From: Paenarthrobacter sp. Z7-10
GTDB lineage: Bacteria > Actinomycetota > Actinomycetes > Actinomycetales > Micrococcaceae
Assembly (NCBI RefSeq): GCF_026932795.1
Contig: NZ_JADPVH010000005.1
Span: 37,816-101,815 of the forward strand
Length of the DNA: 64,000 nucleotides
Direction of reading: 5' to 3'
Every line of letters starts with the position of its first letter. The stretch's first letter is position 1. Shown here one piece after another: positions 26,563 through 35,531 of the stretch. The notes under the pieces were generated by a model. It was given only the letters and a program-made list of their open reading frames with translations, was not told the origin of the DNA and did not search any database. The translations under genes and the position numbers were made by a program.

Positions 26563-27539
26563 TGCCCAGGCGAGCTTCGGGAAAAACGGCCCAGTTGCCG
26601 CACGACGACGGCCGGCCGGTCATCACTGTGTATGCCGCCGGCGCAGTGTGTTGGCGGATCAAAAAGGAAAAGTTCCAGGTCCTGCTGATCCATCGTCCAC
26701 GCTATGGCGATTGGTCCTGGCCCAAGGGCAAGATCGATCCTGGGGAGACCCTGCCGGAAACCGCCGTCCGGGAAGTGCGTGAGGAGGTGGGCATGGAGAT
26801 CAGGCTCGGGATTCCGCTGCCGACCATCCATTATCCCGTCAATTCCGGCCTGAAGGAGGTGCGGTATTGGGCTGCCCAGGTGGTCAAGGCCAAGCCGCAG
26901 GCCGATGGCAAAGAGGTCGACAGCCTGCTCTGGTGCAGCCCGGAGGAGGCTGCTGAGCTGCTCAGTAATCCCACCGATCGGGAACCGCTCCGGGCGCTGG
27001 AGGAGGCCCGGCAAAATGCTGCGCTCCAGACCTGGCCGCTGTTGGTGGTCCGCCATGCCAAGGCAAAGCCGCGCTCATCCTGGACCCGCGCCGAGGGTGA
27101 TCGACCGCTTGCCGCGACCGGGCTGAGACAGGCGCTGGCAGTCAAGGAACTGCTGCTCGCCTGGCGCCCCCGCCGGGTGGTGACCAGCCCGTGGCTGCGC
27201 TGTGTCGCCACCATGTCTCCCTACATCAAGTCCACCGGAGCCAAGGTCAAAGTCGTTGACGCCCTCACCGAGGCCAACCACAAGCGGCAGCCGAAGAAGA
27301 CGGCCGCCGTCGTCGACTCCCTCTTTGATAAGCACTCACCGGTGGCGCTGTGCACCCACCGGCCCGCCCTCCCGACCGTCCTGGCACGGCTGGGCCGACA
27401 CATGAGCGAGGAACTGCGGGCCGCGCTGCCAACGGCGGACCCCTACCTCTCGCCGGGCGAAATAATCATTTGCCAAGTCAACGCCCTGGATAACGCCACG
27501 ATTGTCTCGGTGGAGCAGTATCGGCCCTATGACGACTGA
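26562..27539 (+). CDS. mutT1: MutT1-type Nudix hydrolase fused to a histidine phosphatase domain
   Basis: 325 aa. The Nudix domain (about 20-150) has the box GKIDPGETLPETAVREV with REEVG at its end, matching GX5EX7REUXEEXGU. The C-terminal half (about 165-320) is a SixA-like histidine phosphatase with VVRHAKAK and the later LCTHRPALPTVL. This fusion is the mycobacterial MutT1 type, which removes 8-oxo-dGTP and 8-oxo-GTP and then dephosphorylates the product. The TGATG junction gives coupling to ppk. The start is well fixed. Confidence 0.9.
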   Translation: MPRRASGKTAQLPHDDGRPVITVYAAGAVCWRIKKEKFQVLLIHRPRYGDWSWPKGKIDPGETLPETAVREVREEVGMEIRLGIPLPTIHYPVNSGLKEVRYWAAQVVKAKPQADGKEVDSLLWCSPEEAAELLSNPTDREPLRALEEARQNAALQTWPLLVVRHAKAKPRSSWTRAEGDRPLAATGLRQALAVKELLLAWRPRRVVTSPWLRCVATMSPYIKSTGAKVKVVDALTEANHKRQPKKTAAVVDSLFDKHSPVALCTHRPALPTVLARLGRHMSEELRAALPTADPYLSPGEIIICQVNALDNATIVSVEQYRPYDD

Positions 27540-27600
27540 TCCGGACCGTCGAATCCGCCGTCCAGCCCGCAGTGTCGGCGCGCGCGGTTAGACTTATCCG

Positions 27601-28422
27601 GTGACGATTCCCACCCCGTACGAGGACCTGCTGCGCGACGTGCTGGCCAACGGCACCCCCAAATCGGACCGCACCGGCACCGGCACGCACAGTGTTTTCG
27701 GCCGCCAACTGCGCTTCGATCTGAGCCGCAGTTTCCCGCTGATCACCACCAAACGCGTGCACTTCAAGTCCGTCGCGCTGGAGCTGCTGTGGTTCCTGCG
27801 CGGCGATTCCAATGTGAAGTGGCTGCAGGAGCGCGGCGTGCGGATCTGGAATGAATGGGCGGACGACGACGGCGAGCTGGGACCGGTCTACGGCGTCCAG
27901 TGGCGCTCCTGGCCCACGCCGGACGGCGGCCATATCGATCAGATTGCCCAGCTCCTCGATTCACTGCAGAGCAACCCGGATTCGCGCCGGCACATCGTCT
28001 CGGCCTGGAACGTTGCCGAGCTGTCCAAGATGGCGCTGCCTCCCTGTCATGCGTTTTTCCAGTTCTAGGTCTCCCCCGGCTCCGATGGAGCGCCGGGCCG
28101 GCTCAGTTGCCAGCTGTACCAGCGCAGCGCCGACACCTTCCTTGGCGTTCCCTTCAATATCGCTTCCTACGCACTGCTCACGCTGATGGTGGCCGCGCAG
28201 GTTGGCCTGGAGCCGGGCGAGTTCATTTGGACCGGCGGGGACGTACATATCTACGATGACCATCTGGACCAGGTCCACGAGCAACTCGGCCGCGACCCCT
28301 ACCCCTACCCGCAGCTGCTTCTGAAACGGACGCCGGCGTCGATCTTTGACTACGAGCTGGACGACTTCGAAGTTCTCAACTATCAGCATCATCCCGCGAT
28401 CAAGGCGCCGATTGCCGTATGA
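27601..28422 (+). pseudogene. thyA: Thymidylate synthase gene interrupted by an in-frame TAG
   Basis: The full frame is 273 codons, the usual ThyA length. It converts dUMP to dTMP with methylene-tetrahydrofolate. Everything is conserved: [18 protein letters not shown] at the start, the catalytic Cys in PPCHAFFQF, then after the stop [24 protein letters not shown] and [14 protein letters not shown]. The single defect is TAG at 28066-28068 right after CHAFFQF, where ThyA proteins normally have Tyr (TAC or TAT), so one base change explains it. The downstream half is otherwise intact in the same frame and its end overlaps folA by 4 bases as in a normal operon. Either a recent nonsense mutation or a sequencing error; a shortened 155-aa product would lack the folate- and dUMP-binding C-terminal half. 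Confidence 0.88.
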
Positions 28423-29075
28423 ACTCTGAAGCTCAAAACCAGATGCCCGACCCGAACCAGTGGCCGGAGCAGGCGCCAGCACAGCACCCCGGGACGGATG
28501 ATCAGCACAAGACCCCGATCTACAGCTTCCACGCGCCGGTCATCGGCATGATTTGGGCTCAGACCGAGCATGGTGTCATCGGCCGGAATGGCACCATGCC
28601 ATGGCGCGCTCCGGCTGACATGGCGCACTTCAAACGCATCACCACCGGGCATCCGGTGATCATGGGCCGGCGGACCTGGGAGTCTTTCCCGGACAAGTAC
28701 CGTCCCCTCCCGGACCGCACCAACATCGTCATCACCACCCGCCAGGGCTGGGCCGGCACACCCGCCGCGCTTGGCGCCGTCGTCGTCCATTCGCTGGAAG
28801 ACGCCCTGGTGGAGGCCCAATCCAGCGACGGCAGCAATGAAGTCTGGATCATCGGCGGCGGCCGGGTCTATGCCGAAGCCCTGCAGCACGCGAATGCCGC
28901 AGCCATCACCTTCATCGATTCCGACGCGGACGGTGACACCTACGCGCCGACGCTAGGGCCAGAATGGGCCCAGCACAACAGCACTCCGCCCGAGGGCTGG
29001 CTGACGGACCGCAACGGCACCCGCTGCCGCTTCACGCTGTGGGGCAAGAACGGCACCGGGCTCGACGCTGGCTAG
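28419..29075 (+). CDS. folA: Dihydrofolate reductase
   Basis: 218 aa, longer than the usual 160-180 because of a polar N-terminal extension of about 38 residues. The enzyme domain starts [21 protein letters not shown], followed by [26 protein letters not shown] and [13 protein letters not shown], the NADPH and folate contacts. It regenerates tetrahydrofolate, which ThyA would consume. ATG 28419 overlaps the thyA stop; a later ATG at 28443 would shorten the extension, and no strong ribosome site supports either, so coupling to thyA is likely. With thyA interrupted, its expression may be reduced by lost coupling (inference). Confidence 0.92.
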   Translation: MNSEAQNQMPDPNQWPEQAPAQHPGTDDQHKTPIYSFHAPVIGMIWAQTEHGVIGRNGTMPWRAPADMAHFKRITTGHPVIMGRRTWESFPDKYRPLPDRTNIVITTRQGWAGTPAALGAVVVHSLEDALVEAQSSDGSNEVWIIGGGRVYAEALQHANAAAITFIDSDADGDTYAPTLGPEWAQHNSTPPEGWLTDRNGTRCRFTLWGKNGTGLDAG

Positions 29076-29113
29076 CAGCAACTACGGCTGCGGGCCGGGC
29101 TGGCGTAACCGGA

Positions 29114-29143
29114 TTCAATTCCAGCTGGGCACTCACCTAGAAT
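29114..29143 (+). promoter_or_regulatory. Candidate leaderless promoter of asd
   Basis: TAGAAT at 29138-29143 is 6 bases before the asd ATG, so transcription would begin at or next to the start codon. A weak -35 (TTCAAT, 29114-29119) lies 18 bases upstream. There is no Shine-Dalgarno sequence, which fits a leaderless message, common in actinobacteria. Confidence 0.45.
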
Positions 29144-29149
29144 TAAGCC

Positions 29150-30277
29150 ATGACTCAATCAGTAGGCTTGGTCGGTTGGCGCGGCATGGTGGGCTCCGTC
29201 CTGATGCAGCGCATGCAGGACGAAGGCGACTTCGCGACGATCAACCCGGTCTTCTTTTCCACCTCCAATGCTGGTGGAAAGGCTCCCGAATTCGCCGCTT
29301 CGGGGGACGCCGGCGCGTTGGCGGATGCCTTCGACATTGACACCCTAGCCAAGCTGCCGATCATCGTTACCACCCAGGGCGGGGACTACACCAGCGCCGT
29401 TCATCCGAAACTGCGCGCGGCCGGCTGGGATGGTTTGTGGATCGATGCCGCCTCCACGCTGCGGATGAAGGATTCATCCATCATCGTGCTGGATCCGGTC
29501 AACCGGAACGTCATTGACGCAGGGTTGGCCAGCGGGGTCAAGGACTTCATCGGCGGCAATTGCACCGTTTCCTGCATGCTGATGGGGCTGGGGGGACTAT
29601 TCCGCAACTCTCTAATCGAGTGGGGCACCTCGATGACTTATCAGGCCGCGTCCGGCGGCGGCGCACGGCATATGCGTGAATTGCTCAACCAGTTCGGCGC
29701 TTTGCACGGTGCCGCGTCAGCCAGCCTGCAGGATCCGGCGTCTGCCATCCTGGATATTGACCGGGCTGTACTGGCGCAGCAGCGCGACCCGGGTCTGGAT
29801 TCCTCGCAGTTTGGTGCCCCGCTGGCCGGTTCCCTGATTCCCTGGATCGACGCGGACCTGGGCAACGGCCAGTCCAAGGAGGAGTGGAAGAACGGAGCGG
29901 AAACCAACAAAATTCTGGGGACGTCCGCCCGAAACCGGATTCTCATGGATGGCCTGTGCGTCCGGATCGGGGCGATGCGCTCACACTCACAGGCACTCAC
30001 CCTGAGACTTCGCGAGGACCTGCCGGTCTCCGAGATTGAGTCCCTGATTGCCTCCGACAATGAGTGGGCCAAGGTCATTCCCAATACCAGGGATGCGTCC
30101 ATGAGCGACCTCACCCCGGTGGCGGCGACCGGAAGCCTGGAGATACCCGTGGGCCGGATACGGAAACTGGAAATGGGACCGGAATACATCAGCGCCTTCA
30201 CCGTCGGCGACCAGCTCCTCTGGGGCGCCGCCGAGCCGCTGCGCCGGATGCTCAAGATCGCCGTCGGAGAACTCTGA
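29150..30277 (+). CDS. asd: Aspartate-semialdehyde dehydrogenase, enterobacterial type
   Basis: 375 aa. N-terminal Rossmann segment [19 protein letters not shown] binds NADP; the active-site Cys is in [16 protein letters not shown] at about residue 136-150, and [16 protein letters not shown] carries other catalytic-site residues. This is the longer, Gram-negative-type Asd, not the shorter type found in many Gram-positives. It reduces aspartyl phosphate to aspartate semialdehyde, the branch point to lysine, diaminopimelate, threonine and methionine. It stands alone with a leaderless-type promoter. Confidence 0.93.
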   Translation: MTQSVGLVGWRGMVGSVLMQRMQDEGDFATINPVFFSTSNAGGKAPEFAASGDAGALADAFDIDTLAKLPIIVTTQGGDYTSAVHPKLRAAGWDGLWIDAASTLRMKDSSIIVLDPVNRNVIDAGLASGVKDFIGGNCTVSCMLMGLGGLFRNSLIEWGTSMTYQAASGGGARHMRELLNQFGALHGAASASLQDPASAILDIDRAVLAQQRDPGLDSSQFGAPLAGSLIPWIDADLGNGQSKEEWKNGAETNKILGTSARNRILMDGLCVRIGAMRSHSQALTLRLREDLPVSEIESLIASDNEWAKVIPNTRDASMSDLTPVAATGSLEIPVGRIRKLEMGPEYISAFTVGDQLLWGAAEPLRRMLKIAVGEL

Positions 30278-30495
30278 GGCCTCGCAGATCTTCCCAACGG
30301 ATCCGCATTGCATCCCTTGCGCAGTGCGTGCTGCTGCTTCGAGCGCGCAACGATGGCCGCAACAGACACAGCCGGCCAAAGTCGTACCAGCACAGCGGAA
30401 AGAGAATGTGGATCCATGGCTGCAGTCCGGCGGGTACCTTACCCTCCAAGCCATCCCATGCGGCCACGGTGTGCACGGTGTGCACGCCGCGGTGC

Positions 30496-31716
30496 TCAAC
30501 CGGCTCCGTGCGAGACCAGGAAATTCGCATAACGGGAAGCTGATTTGCCGAATGCACTCTCCTGAGCCGGGGTCAATTGCTTGAACGGGATCGGTTCAGC
30601 GCCGACAGCGCGGGTCACAGGGTCCTTGGCCGGCTGCCTCCCCGCCCGGGCCGGACCGACCGGATCTGAATCCAGGGTTGCCGATCGAAACCCTGCGAGC
30701 GCTGCGCCGGACGCATTCGCTGCCGGCTCCGCTGTCTTGGCGTCCTTGCGCCAGGTTCCTATCACTCGCCCGCCCGAGACGATGGTGGGCTTGAAGACGC
30801 CGTTGCCGCCGGGCACGACCAGGTCCGCATGTCCGGGATCCAGTGCCACACTTCGATCTGCGTATCCGAGCAGGTATTCGTCGAAGCCGGGAAGCAGCAG
30901 CAGCGACCGGGTCCCGGCCAAATCCTTGCCCGTCAACGAATCGGCGGATTCCTTCGAGAGCCAGTAGTTCGAGGTACCGTACTGGAGCTCCCGCAGGTAT
31001 TCTTTGTTCTCTTCAAGACCCAGCCGGGCGTCCTTGATCGTTAGCTTGGCCCACCAGGCGAAATCCGCCAGGGCAGCCGGTCCGTGACTGCGGAAATATC
31101 CCAAAGCCAGTTCCCGCAGTGCTTCCGTTCGCTCCAGGCGCCGGGGTCGAGGAATCCACTCCTCGATCAGGACGAAGAGTTGCTGTGTGCCAGCAAGTGG
31201 TCCCTGGACCAGCGTCCCGGTGAGATTGAGCAGCCACAGCAGGTGGATCCCGCGTTGCGCGGCAGTCGCCTGACCGGCCAATTGGAAGGCCGTCAAAAGG
31301 TCGGTCCGCGTGGCCGAGCGTCCTCCTTCCAGCATATTGACGGCAACGGCGCGGACCTTCTCCACGTCCGATGGGCAGATGTCCAACTGCCGATGCCGTC
31401 CCGCCGCTGCGGAAATCATCCGGGCGGAACCGACGCTCATGATCCAGCCCAGGTCCTCCGCCGCAGTCAGGTGCAAGGTGCCCCGCAAAGGCCAGGAACG
31501 AACAATCTGCCCCGTGTCCAGCGCGGCCCGGACATCAGCCATTCCGATGCCGGGGGTGCGCAGGCCAATGGACCACAATGCACCCGGCAGATCCTGGCCC
31601 TGCATGGCTGTCATCCAGCGTGCCGCATCTACGGCACTGCGGAAGGAGCTGCCGACCAGCCGCTGGTTCGCCAAGCGCAGCCGCGCCAGCGTGGACCGGC
31701 TTACCTGTTGGATCAT
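30496..31716 (-). CDS. AlkZ/HTH_42-type winged-helix DNA glycosylase-like protein
   Basis: 406 aa. The N-terminal part (1-130) matches the DUF1006/HTH_42 family (LARLRLANQRLVG, DAARWMTAMQGQDLPGALWSIGLR). The pair Gln39-x-Gln41 in AMQGQD equals the QxQ catalytic motif of AlkZ, which unhooks bulky alkyl and cross-link lesions. The central helices continue to about residue 300 (LLLLPGFDEYLLGYADRS). Then a 50-residue Ala/Pro/Arg-rich segment (about 330-380) interrupts the C-terminal part, which is unusual. Start ATG 31716. AlkZ-like activity is inference; many members are untested. Confidence 0.75.
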   Translation of the reverse strand: MIQQVSRSTLARLRLANQRLVGSSFRSAVDAARWMTAMQGQDLPGALWSIGLRTPGIGMADVRAALDTGQIVRSWPLRGTLHLTAAEDLGWIMSVGSARMISAAAGRHRQLDICPSDVEKVRAVAVNMLEGGRSATRTDLLTAFQLAGQATAAQRGIHLLWLLNLTGTLVQGPLAGTQQLFVLIEEWIPRPRRLERTEALRELALGYFRSHGPAALADFAWWAKLTIKDARLGLEENKEYLRELQYGTSNYWLSKESADSLTGKDLAGTRSLLLLPGFDEYLLGYADRSVALDPGHADLVVPGGNGVFKPTIVSGGRVIGTWRKDAKTAEPAANASGAALAGFRSATLDSDPVGPARAGRQPAKDPVTRAVGAEPIPFKQLTPAQESAFGKSASRYANFLVSHGAG

Positions 31717-31907
31717 GGACCCATTTAAGCAAAAACAAGGCGCCCAATGTCAACGCTTCAATGAAAGCGGGGCATCGAGCGCCTCATTCCGGAATGGGTG
31801 CCGTTTGGTGCGGTGTTATCCGGCCCTTTCGGTCCGCGCACGGGTTCGGATAGGCCGAGCTAACCTCAGGCTGCAGAATCAGCCGGGCGTGACACGCCCA
31901 CGAAGGA

Positions 31908-33002
31908 TCAGCGGGCGGACCGCAGGTGGGCGGTCAGCGGGCACTCGAAGGGGTCCCGCTGGCCAAGTCCGACACGGTTCAGGTACTTCATCACGATGAC
32001 GTAGGAATGTCCCAGCGTGGTCTCGGTGTAGGTGATATCCCGCTCCGCGCAGTACTGGCGCACCATAGGCTGGACCAGCTTGAGGTTCTTGGACGACATG
32101 GTCGGGAAGAGGTGGTGTTCGATCTGGTAGTTCAGTCCACCCATGCCCCGGTCGATCCACCAGCCGCCACTGATGTTCCGGCTCATCAGGGTTTGGCGGC
32201 GCATAAAGTCAATCTTGACGTCCTTGGGAACCAGTGGCATGCCCTTGTGGTTCGGCGCAAAGGCGCCGCCAAAGTAGACGCCGAAGGTGGCCAGGTGGAC
32301 GCCAATGAACGCCAGCGAGATCCAAGGCCCCATCACCAGGAAGGCAGCGACGGGTACGCCGATCAGCCGAACAGCGAGCAGCGCAATCTCGGCCTTGCGG
32401 GCGGGCACAATTTCGTCCCTGTTGAAGACCCGCTTAATGGCCGACATGTGCAGATCGATGGCCACAAGGGTGAGCAGCGGGAAGAAGAAGGAACCCTGGT
32501 GCGCGGCGAACCATTTACCGAAGCCGGTGCGTTTTCCGGCGTCCTCCGGATTGAAGATGACGGCGCCGGCGGCGATGTCGTCATCCTTGCCGATCTTGTT
32601 CGGGTTGGCGTGGTGCTTGCCGTGCTTGTTCATCCACCAGCCGTAACTCAGGCCGACGAAGAGGTTTCCCACGATCCGCCCGGTCCACTCATTCTTCTTG
32701 GCCGAGGCGAAGATCTGGCGGTGCGCGGCGTCATGGGCGAGGAACCCGGCCTGGCCGCACATGAAGGAAAACAGTGCGGCGGTCAGCATCTGCCACCAAC
32801 TGTTGCCCAGCAGGACGAACATGGAAGCCGTAAGGGCGAATCCCAGTCCCAGCCGGATCATCCGGCGGGTATACCAGCCAATGTCCCGTTTCATCAGTCC
32901 GGCGGCGCGGACCTGTTCGGCCAAGGCTATAAAGTCCGTGACGTGGCGGTCGCGGGCGGGCCGTGCCGGGCGCGCCGACTTTTCGAGCGTAGCTGAAGAC
33001 AT
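31908..33002 (-). CDS. Membrane fatty acid desaturase (acyl-CoA/acyl-lipid type)
   Basis: 364 aa. All three histidine boxes for the di-iron centre are present: HDAAH (about residue 92), HGKHH (about 128) and QIEHH (about 292), separated by paired transmembrane segments, including FALTASMFVLLGNSWW and IGVPVAAFLVMGPWI. It inserts a double bond into a fatty acyl chain at the inner membrane and would raise membrane fluidity in the cold. ATG 33002 has GAAAGG 7-12 bases upstream; ATG 33044 is further away and not supported. It stands alone between the AlkZ-like gene and murB. Confidence 0.92.
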   Translation of the reverse strand: MSSATLEKSARPARPARDRHVTDFIALAEQVRAAGLMKRDIGWYTRRMIRLGLGFALTASMFVLLGNSWWQMLTAALFSFMCGQAGFLAHDAAHRQIFASAKKNEWTGRIVGNLFVGLSYGWWMNKHGKHHANPNKIGKDDDIAAGAVIFNPEDAGKRTGFGKWFAAHQGSFFFPLLTLVAIDLHMSAIKRVFNRDEIVPARKAEIALLAVRLIGVPVAAFLVMGPWISLAFIGVHLATFGVYFGGAFAPNHKGMPLVPKDVKIDFMRRQTLMSRNISGGWWIDRGMGGLNYQIEHHLFPTMSSKNLKLVQPMVRQYCAERDITYTETTLGHSYVIVMKYLNRVGLGQRDPFECPLTAHLRSAR

Positions 33003-33209
33003 GAATGAACCTTTCGCGGGCGGATTTCCCAATCTGCTCTCCACACTACGGATTGCACCCCTGCCGGCACATCACCCGCGGGAGCTGTCTTGGCCCCCTA
33101 CCGGGGTACGGGGCGCGGCGGGGGGGGCGGGAGCGCGGCAGTCTCGGCTACCGGCCTCAGCCGCTGTCGGGATGCTGGACGTTGGTCCCGTTTGCCATCC
33201 CGGGCGAGC

Positions 33210-34280
33210 CTAGAGAGCGCAGCCGATCAGCAAAGGTTCGGGTTCGAGCTCGATGCCAAACGTCCTGCGCACTCCGTCGCGAACAGCCCGGCCGATGGCG
33301 AGCACGTCAGCCGTCGACGCCGCACCCCGGTTGGTGATAGCCAGGGTGTGCTTGGTGGACAGCGCCGCCCGCCCACCGGCCACGCCATCGGACTCCAAGC
33401 CAAAGCCTTTGGCGAATCCGGCCCGGTCAATCAGCCATGCGGCGCTGAGCTTGACCAAGCCGTCCGCACCGGTCGGGTAGCGCGGCGCGTCGTCCGGCAG
33501 CGAGTCAGCCACTGCTGCCGGGACTATGGGATTGGTGAAGAAGGATCCGGTGGAACAGGTGTCCCGGTCCGCGGCGTCCAGCACCATCCCCTTGGAGGCG
33601 CGCAGCTCCAGCACCGCCCGCCGCACGTCCGTGGAGTAAGCCCGCTGGCCGACCTCCACGCTCAGCTTCCGTGCCAGCTCGGCGTACTTGATCGGAACGC
33701 TCATCCGGCCCAACGCCAGCTGAAACTCAACGGTCAACACCACATGCCGTGGCGAGCCGGCCGTCGTCGTCCGCTTGAGAATCGAATCGCGGTAGCCGAA
33801 GCGCAGCTCGGAGCTGGTGAAAGTCCGCACGGCTCCGCGCTGCCGGTCCCAAACGCGCACAGACGCGATGGTCTGGCTGACGTCCGCGCCGTAGGCTCCC
33901 ACGTTCTGCACCGGAGTGGCGCCAGTGAGCCCAGGTATGCCGGCGAGCGCTTCCAATCCGCTCCAGGCGTGCAGCACCGAGGTGTGGACCAGATCGTCCC
34001 AGTTGTGGCCGGCCGCCACGACGACTGACACCCCACCGCAGCTGTCCTCGGAGGCGACGGTGAAACCGGTACTGGTAATCCGCAGAACCGATCCGGGGTA
34101 GCCCGAGTCGGCGACCACCAGATTGGATCCGCCGCCGAGGACCAGCAGTTCTTCGCCTGCCGCGTCGGCGTTGCGCACGGCGTCAATGATTTCCGGCTCC
34201 GAACCGGCCTCGATGAATTTTCCGGCGGGACCGCCGACGCCGAGGGTGGTCAGGGAGCTCAGGAGGGTCTGCGCAGTCAC
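33210..34280 (-). CDS. murB: UDP-N-acetylenolpyruvoylglucosamine reductase
   Basis: 356 aa. The FAD-binding domain has TTLGVGGPAGKFIEA and LLVLGGGSNLVVAD; the substrate part includes VGAYGADVSQTIASVRVWD and YRDSILKR; the C-terminal catalytic segment FFTNPIVP has the Ser used as proton donor in type I enzymes (in GSFFTNP). It reduces the enolpyruvyl group to make UDP-MurNAc for peptidoglycan. The start is GTG 34280. The two dehydratase genes end 42 bases upstream on the same strand, a conserved actinobacterial cluster. Confidence 0.95.
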   Translation of the reverse strand: MTAQTLLSSLTTLGVGGPAGKFIEAGSEPEIIDAVRNADAAGEELLVLGGGSNLVVADSGYPGSVLRITSTGFTVASEDSCGGVSVVVAAGHNWDDLVHTSVLHAWSGLEALAGIPGLTGATPVQNVGAYGADVSQTIASVRVWDRQRGAVRTFTSSELRFGYRDSILKRTTTAGSPRHVVLTVEFQLALGRMSVPIKYAELARKLSVEVGQRAYSTDVRRAVLELRASKGMVLDAADRDTCSTGSFFTNPIVPAAVADSLPDDAPRYPTGADGLVKLSAAWLIDRAGFAKGFGLESDGVAGGRAALSTKHTLAITNRGAASTADVLAIGRAVRDGVRRTFGIELEPEPLLIGCAL

Positions 34281-34322
34281 GGAACAACCCTACCGTCCGG
34301 GCTGCGTGCCGGGAGGTTCGGC

Positions 34323-34754
34323 TCAGGCCAGCCGGACGATGACCTGCGCCTTGACGAGCACCTTCTGGCCTTCGGTCGTGACCGTGAGATCGACGCGCGC
34401 GGTGGACTTTTCGGTGTCGATGGCGCCGATGACGCCGGCCACGTCGATCACGGCGCCGGGGGCTCCGTCGGTATCCCGCACCGGCACCGGTTTCGTGAAT
34501 CGGGTCTGATAGCCGACGACGGCGGCCGGGTCGCCCGCCCAGTCGGTGACCAGCGACACGACGGCGCCCATGGTGAGCATGCCGTGTGCGATCACGCCGG
34601 GCAGATCAACTTCACGGGCGAACCGCTCATTCCAGTGAATCGGGTTGAGGTCGCCGGAGGCACCCGCATAGCGGATGAGGTCCTGCCGGCAGACAGGGAT
34701 GCTGCGGGAGCCGATGGACTGCCCAATGCTCAGTTCCTGCGCGCTGATGCCCAC
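34323..34754 (-). CDS. hadB: MaoC-like dehydratase, HadB type
   Basis: 143 aa. A hotdog fold with the hydratase 2 motif: YAGASGDLNPIHWNERFAREVDLPGVIAHGM (split; residues about 30-60), with the catalytic Asp-His pair in GDLNPIH. HadB pairs with HadA to dehydrate 3-hydroxyacyl-ACP; in mycobacteria this is part of fatty acid synthase II, but Micrococcaceae lack mycolic acids, so the role in this cell is open. It starts at GTG 34754, sharing one base with the hadA stop (TAGTG), so the two are coupled. Confidence 0.85.
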   Translation of the reverse strand: MGISAQELSIGQSIGSRSIPVCRQDLIRYAGASGDLNPIHWNERFAREVDLPGVIAHGMLTMGAVVSLVTDWAGDPAAVVGYQTRFTKPVPVRDTDGAPGAVIDVAGVIGAIDTEKSTARVDLTVTTEGQKVLVKAQVIVRLA

Positions 34755-35203
34755 TACTGCTCCTCTCCCCGGACCAGGATGGCCGAAGTGGTGGTGGCGA
34801 CCGGTTCGCCGTCCGCGGCGACGATTTCGGCCCGGGTGGTGATCATCGCGCCGCCGCCCATCGCCCGGACCGTGTCGACATGCAGTTCCGCCGTCAATTC
34901 GTCCCCGGCAACGATCGGCCGATGATGGGTGAACCGCTGCTCGGCGTGAACAACCCGGGAAAAATCTATGCCGGAGCTGGGATCTTCGATCAGTCGTGCG
35001 TCGGCGCGCTGGGCCACAATGATGGCGAACGTCGGCGGCGCCAGCAGATCCGGATGGCCGAGGGCCTGTGCGGCCTGCAAATCAAAATGCGCCGGATGGG
35101 TCGCTTGCACAGCGCGTGCGAACTCACGGATTTTTTCCCGGCTCACCTCGTAGACGGCCTCGGCCGGATAGACGCGGCCGGCCAGATCCGGATTAATAGT
35201 CAT
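34754..35203 (-). CDS. hadA: FAS1-like/MaoC dehydratase, HadA type (UPF0336)
   Basis: 149 aa. A hotdog-fold partner without the full catalytic motif: YEVSREKIREFARAVQATHPAHFD and PPTFAIIVAQRADARL at the N-terminal helix region, then HAEQRFTHHRPIVAGDELTAEL, the family pattern. In HadAB the HadA subunit stabilises and binds the substrate chain. ATG 35203. It precedes hadB by a one-base overlap. Operon hadA-hadB-murB on the minus strand. Confidence 0.85.
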   Translation of the reverse strand: MTINPDLAGRVYPAEAVYEVSREKIREFARAVQATHPAHFDLQAAQALGHPDLLAPPTFAIIVAQRADARLIEDPSSGIDFSRVVHAEQRFTHHRPIVAGDELTAELHVDTVRAMGGGAMITTRAEIVAADGEPVATTTSAILVRGEEQ

Positions 35204-35277
35204 GGTCCAAATCCTATCCTCCGCCGACTTAGTCGTGCCGGCAGGTTCCTACAGGCACCGCCCATGGTGCACTACCA

Positions 35278-35502
35278 CTACTTGCTGCCAAGGCGTCTGC
35301 GCGCCGCCCGGCCACGGGCTACCAGCCCCGCGATGTGCAGCAACAGTCCAACGCCGATGAACGGCAGACCGGTAAAGGTCAGTGGACGGTTCTCCGTACT
35401 GGTCCCCGCGATGGTCAGGATAAGGCCGACGGCGATAAAGCCCATCGCCGCGAAGACCAGCACCCTATACAGGCGGCCGGAGGATTCCCACGAGTCATTC
35501 AT
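35278..35502 (-). CDS. Small two-span membrane protein (DUF3188-like)
   Basis: 74 aa. Two hydrophobic segments (about 13-32, VLVFAAMGFIAVGLILTIAG; and 43-62, FTGLPFIGVGLLLHIAGLV) are joined by a short polar loop (TSTENRPLT), ending in a very basic tail (RGRAARRRLGSK). The layout resembles DUF3188, a family of small actinobacterial membrane proteins; I cannot be sure. ATG 35502 or GTG 35505 could be used. It sits 75 bases after hadA's start region on the same strand, transcribed toward lower coordinates after DUF2797. Confidence 0.6.
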   Translation of the reverse strand: MNDSWESSGRLYRVLVFAAMGFIAVGLILTIAGTSTENRPLTFTGLPFIGVGLLLHIAGLVARGRAARRRLGSK

Positions 35503-35531
35503 CACGTTCCCAGCTTAGCGGGGAGAATGTG

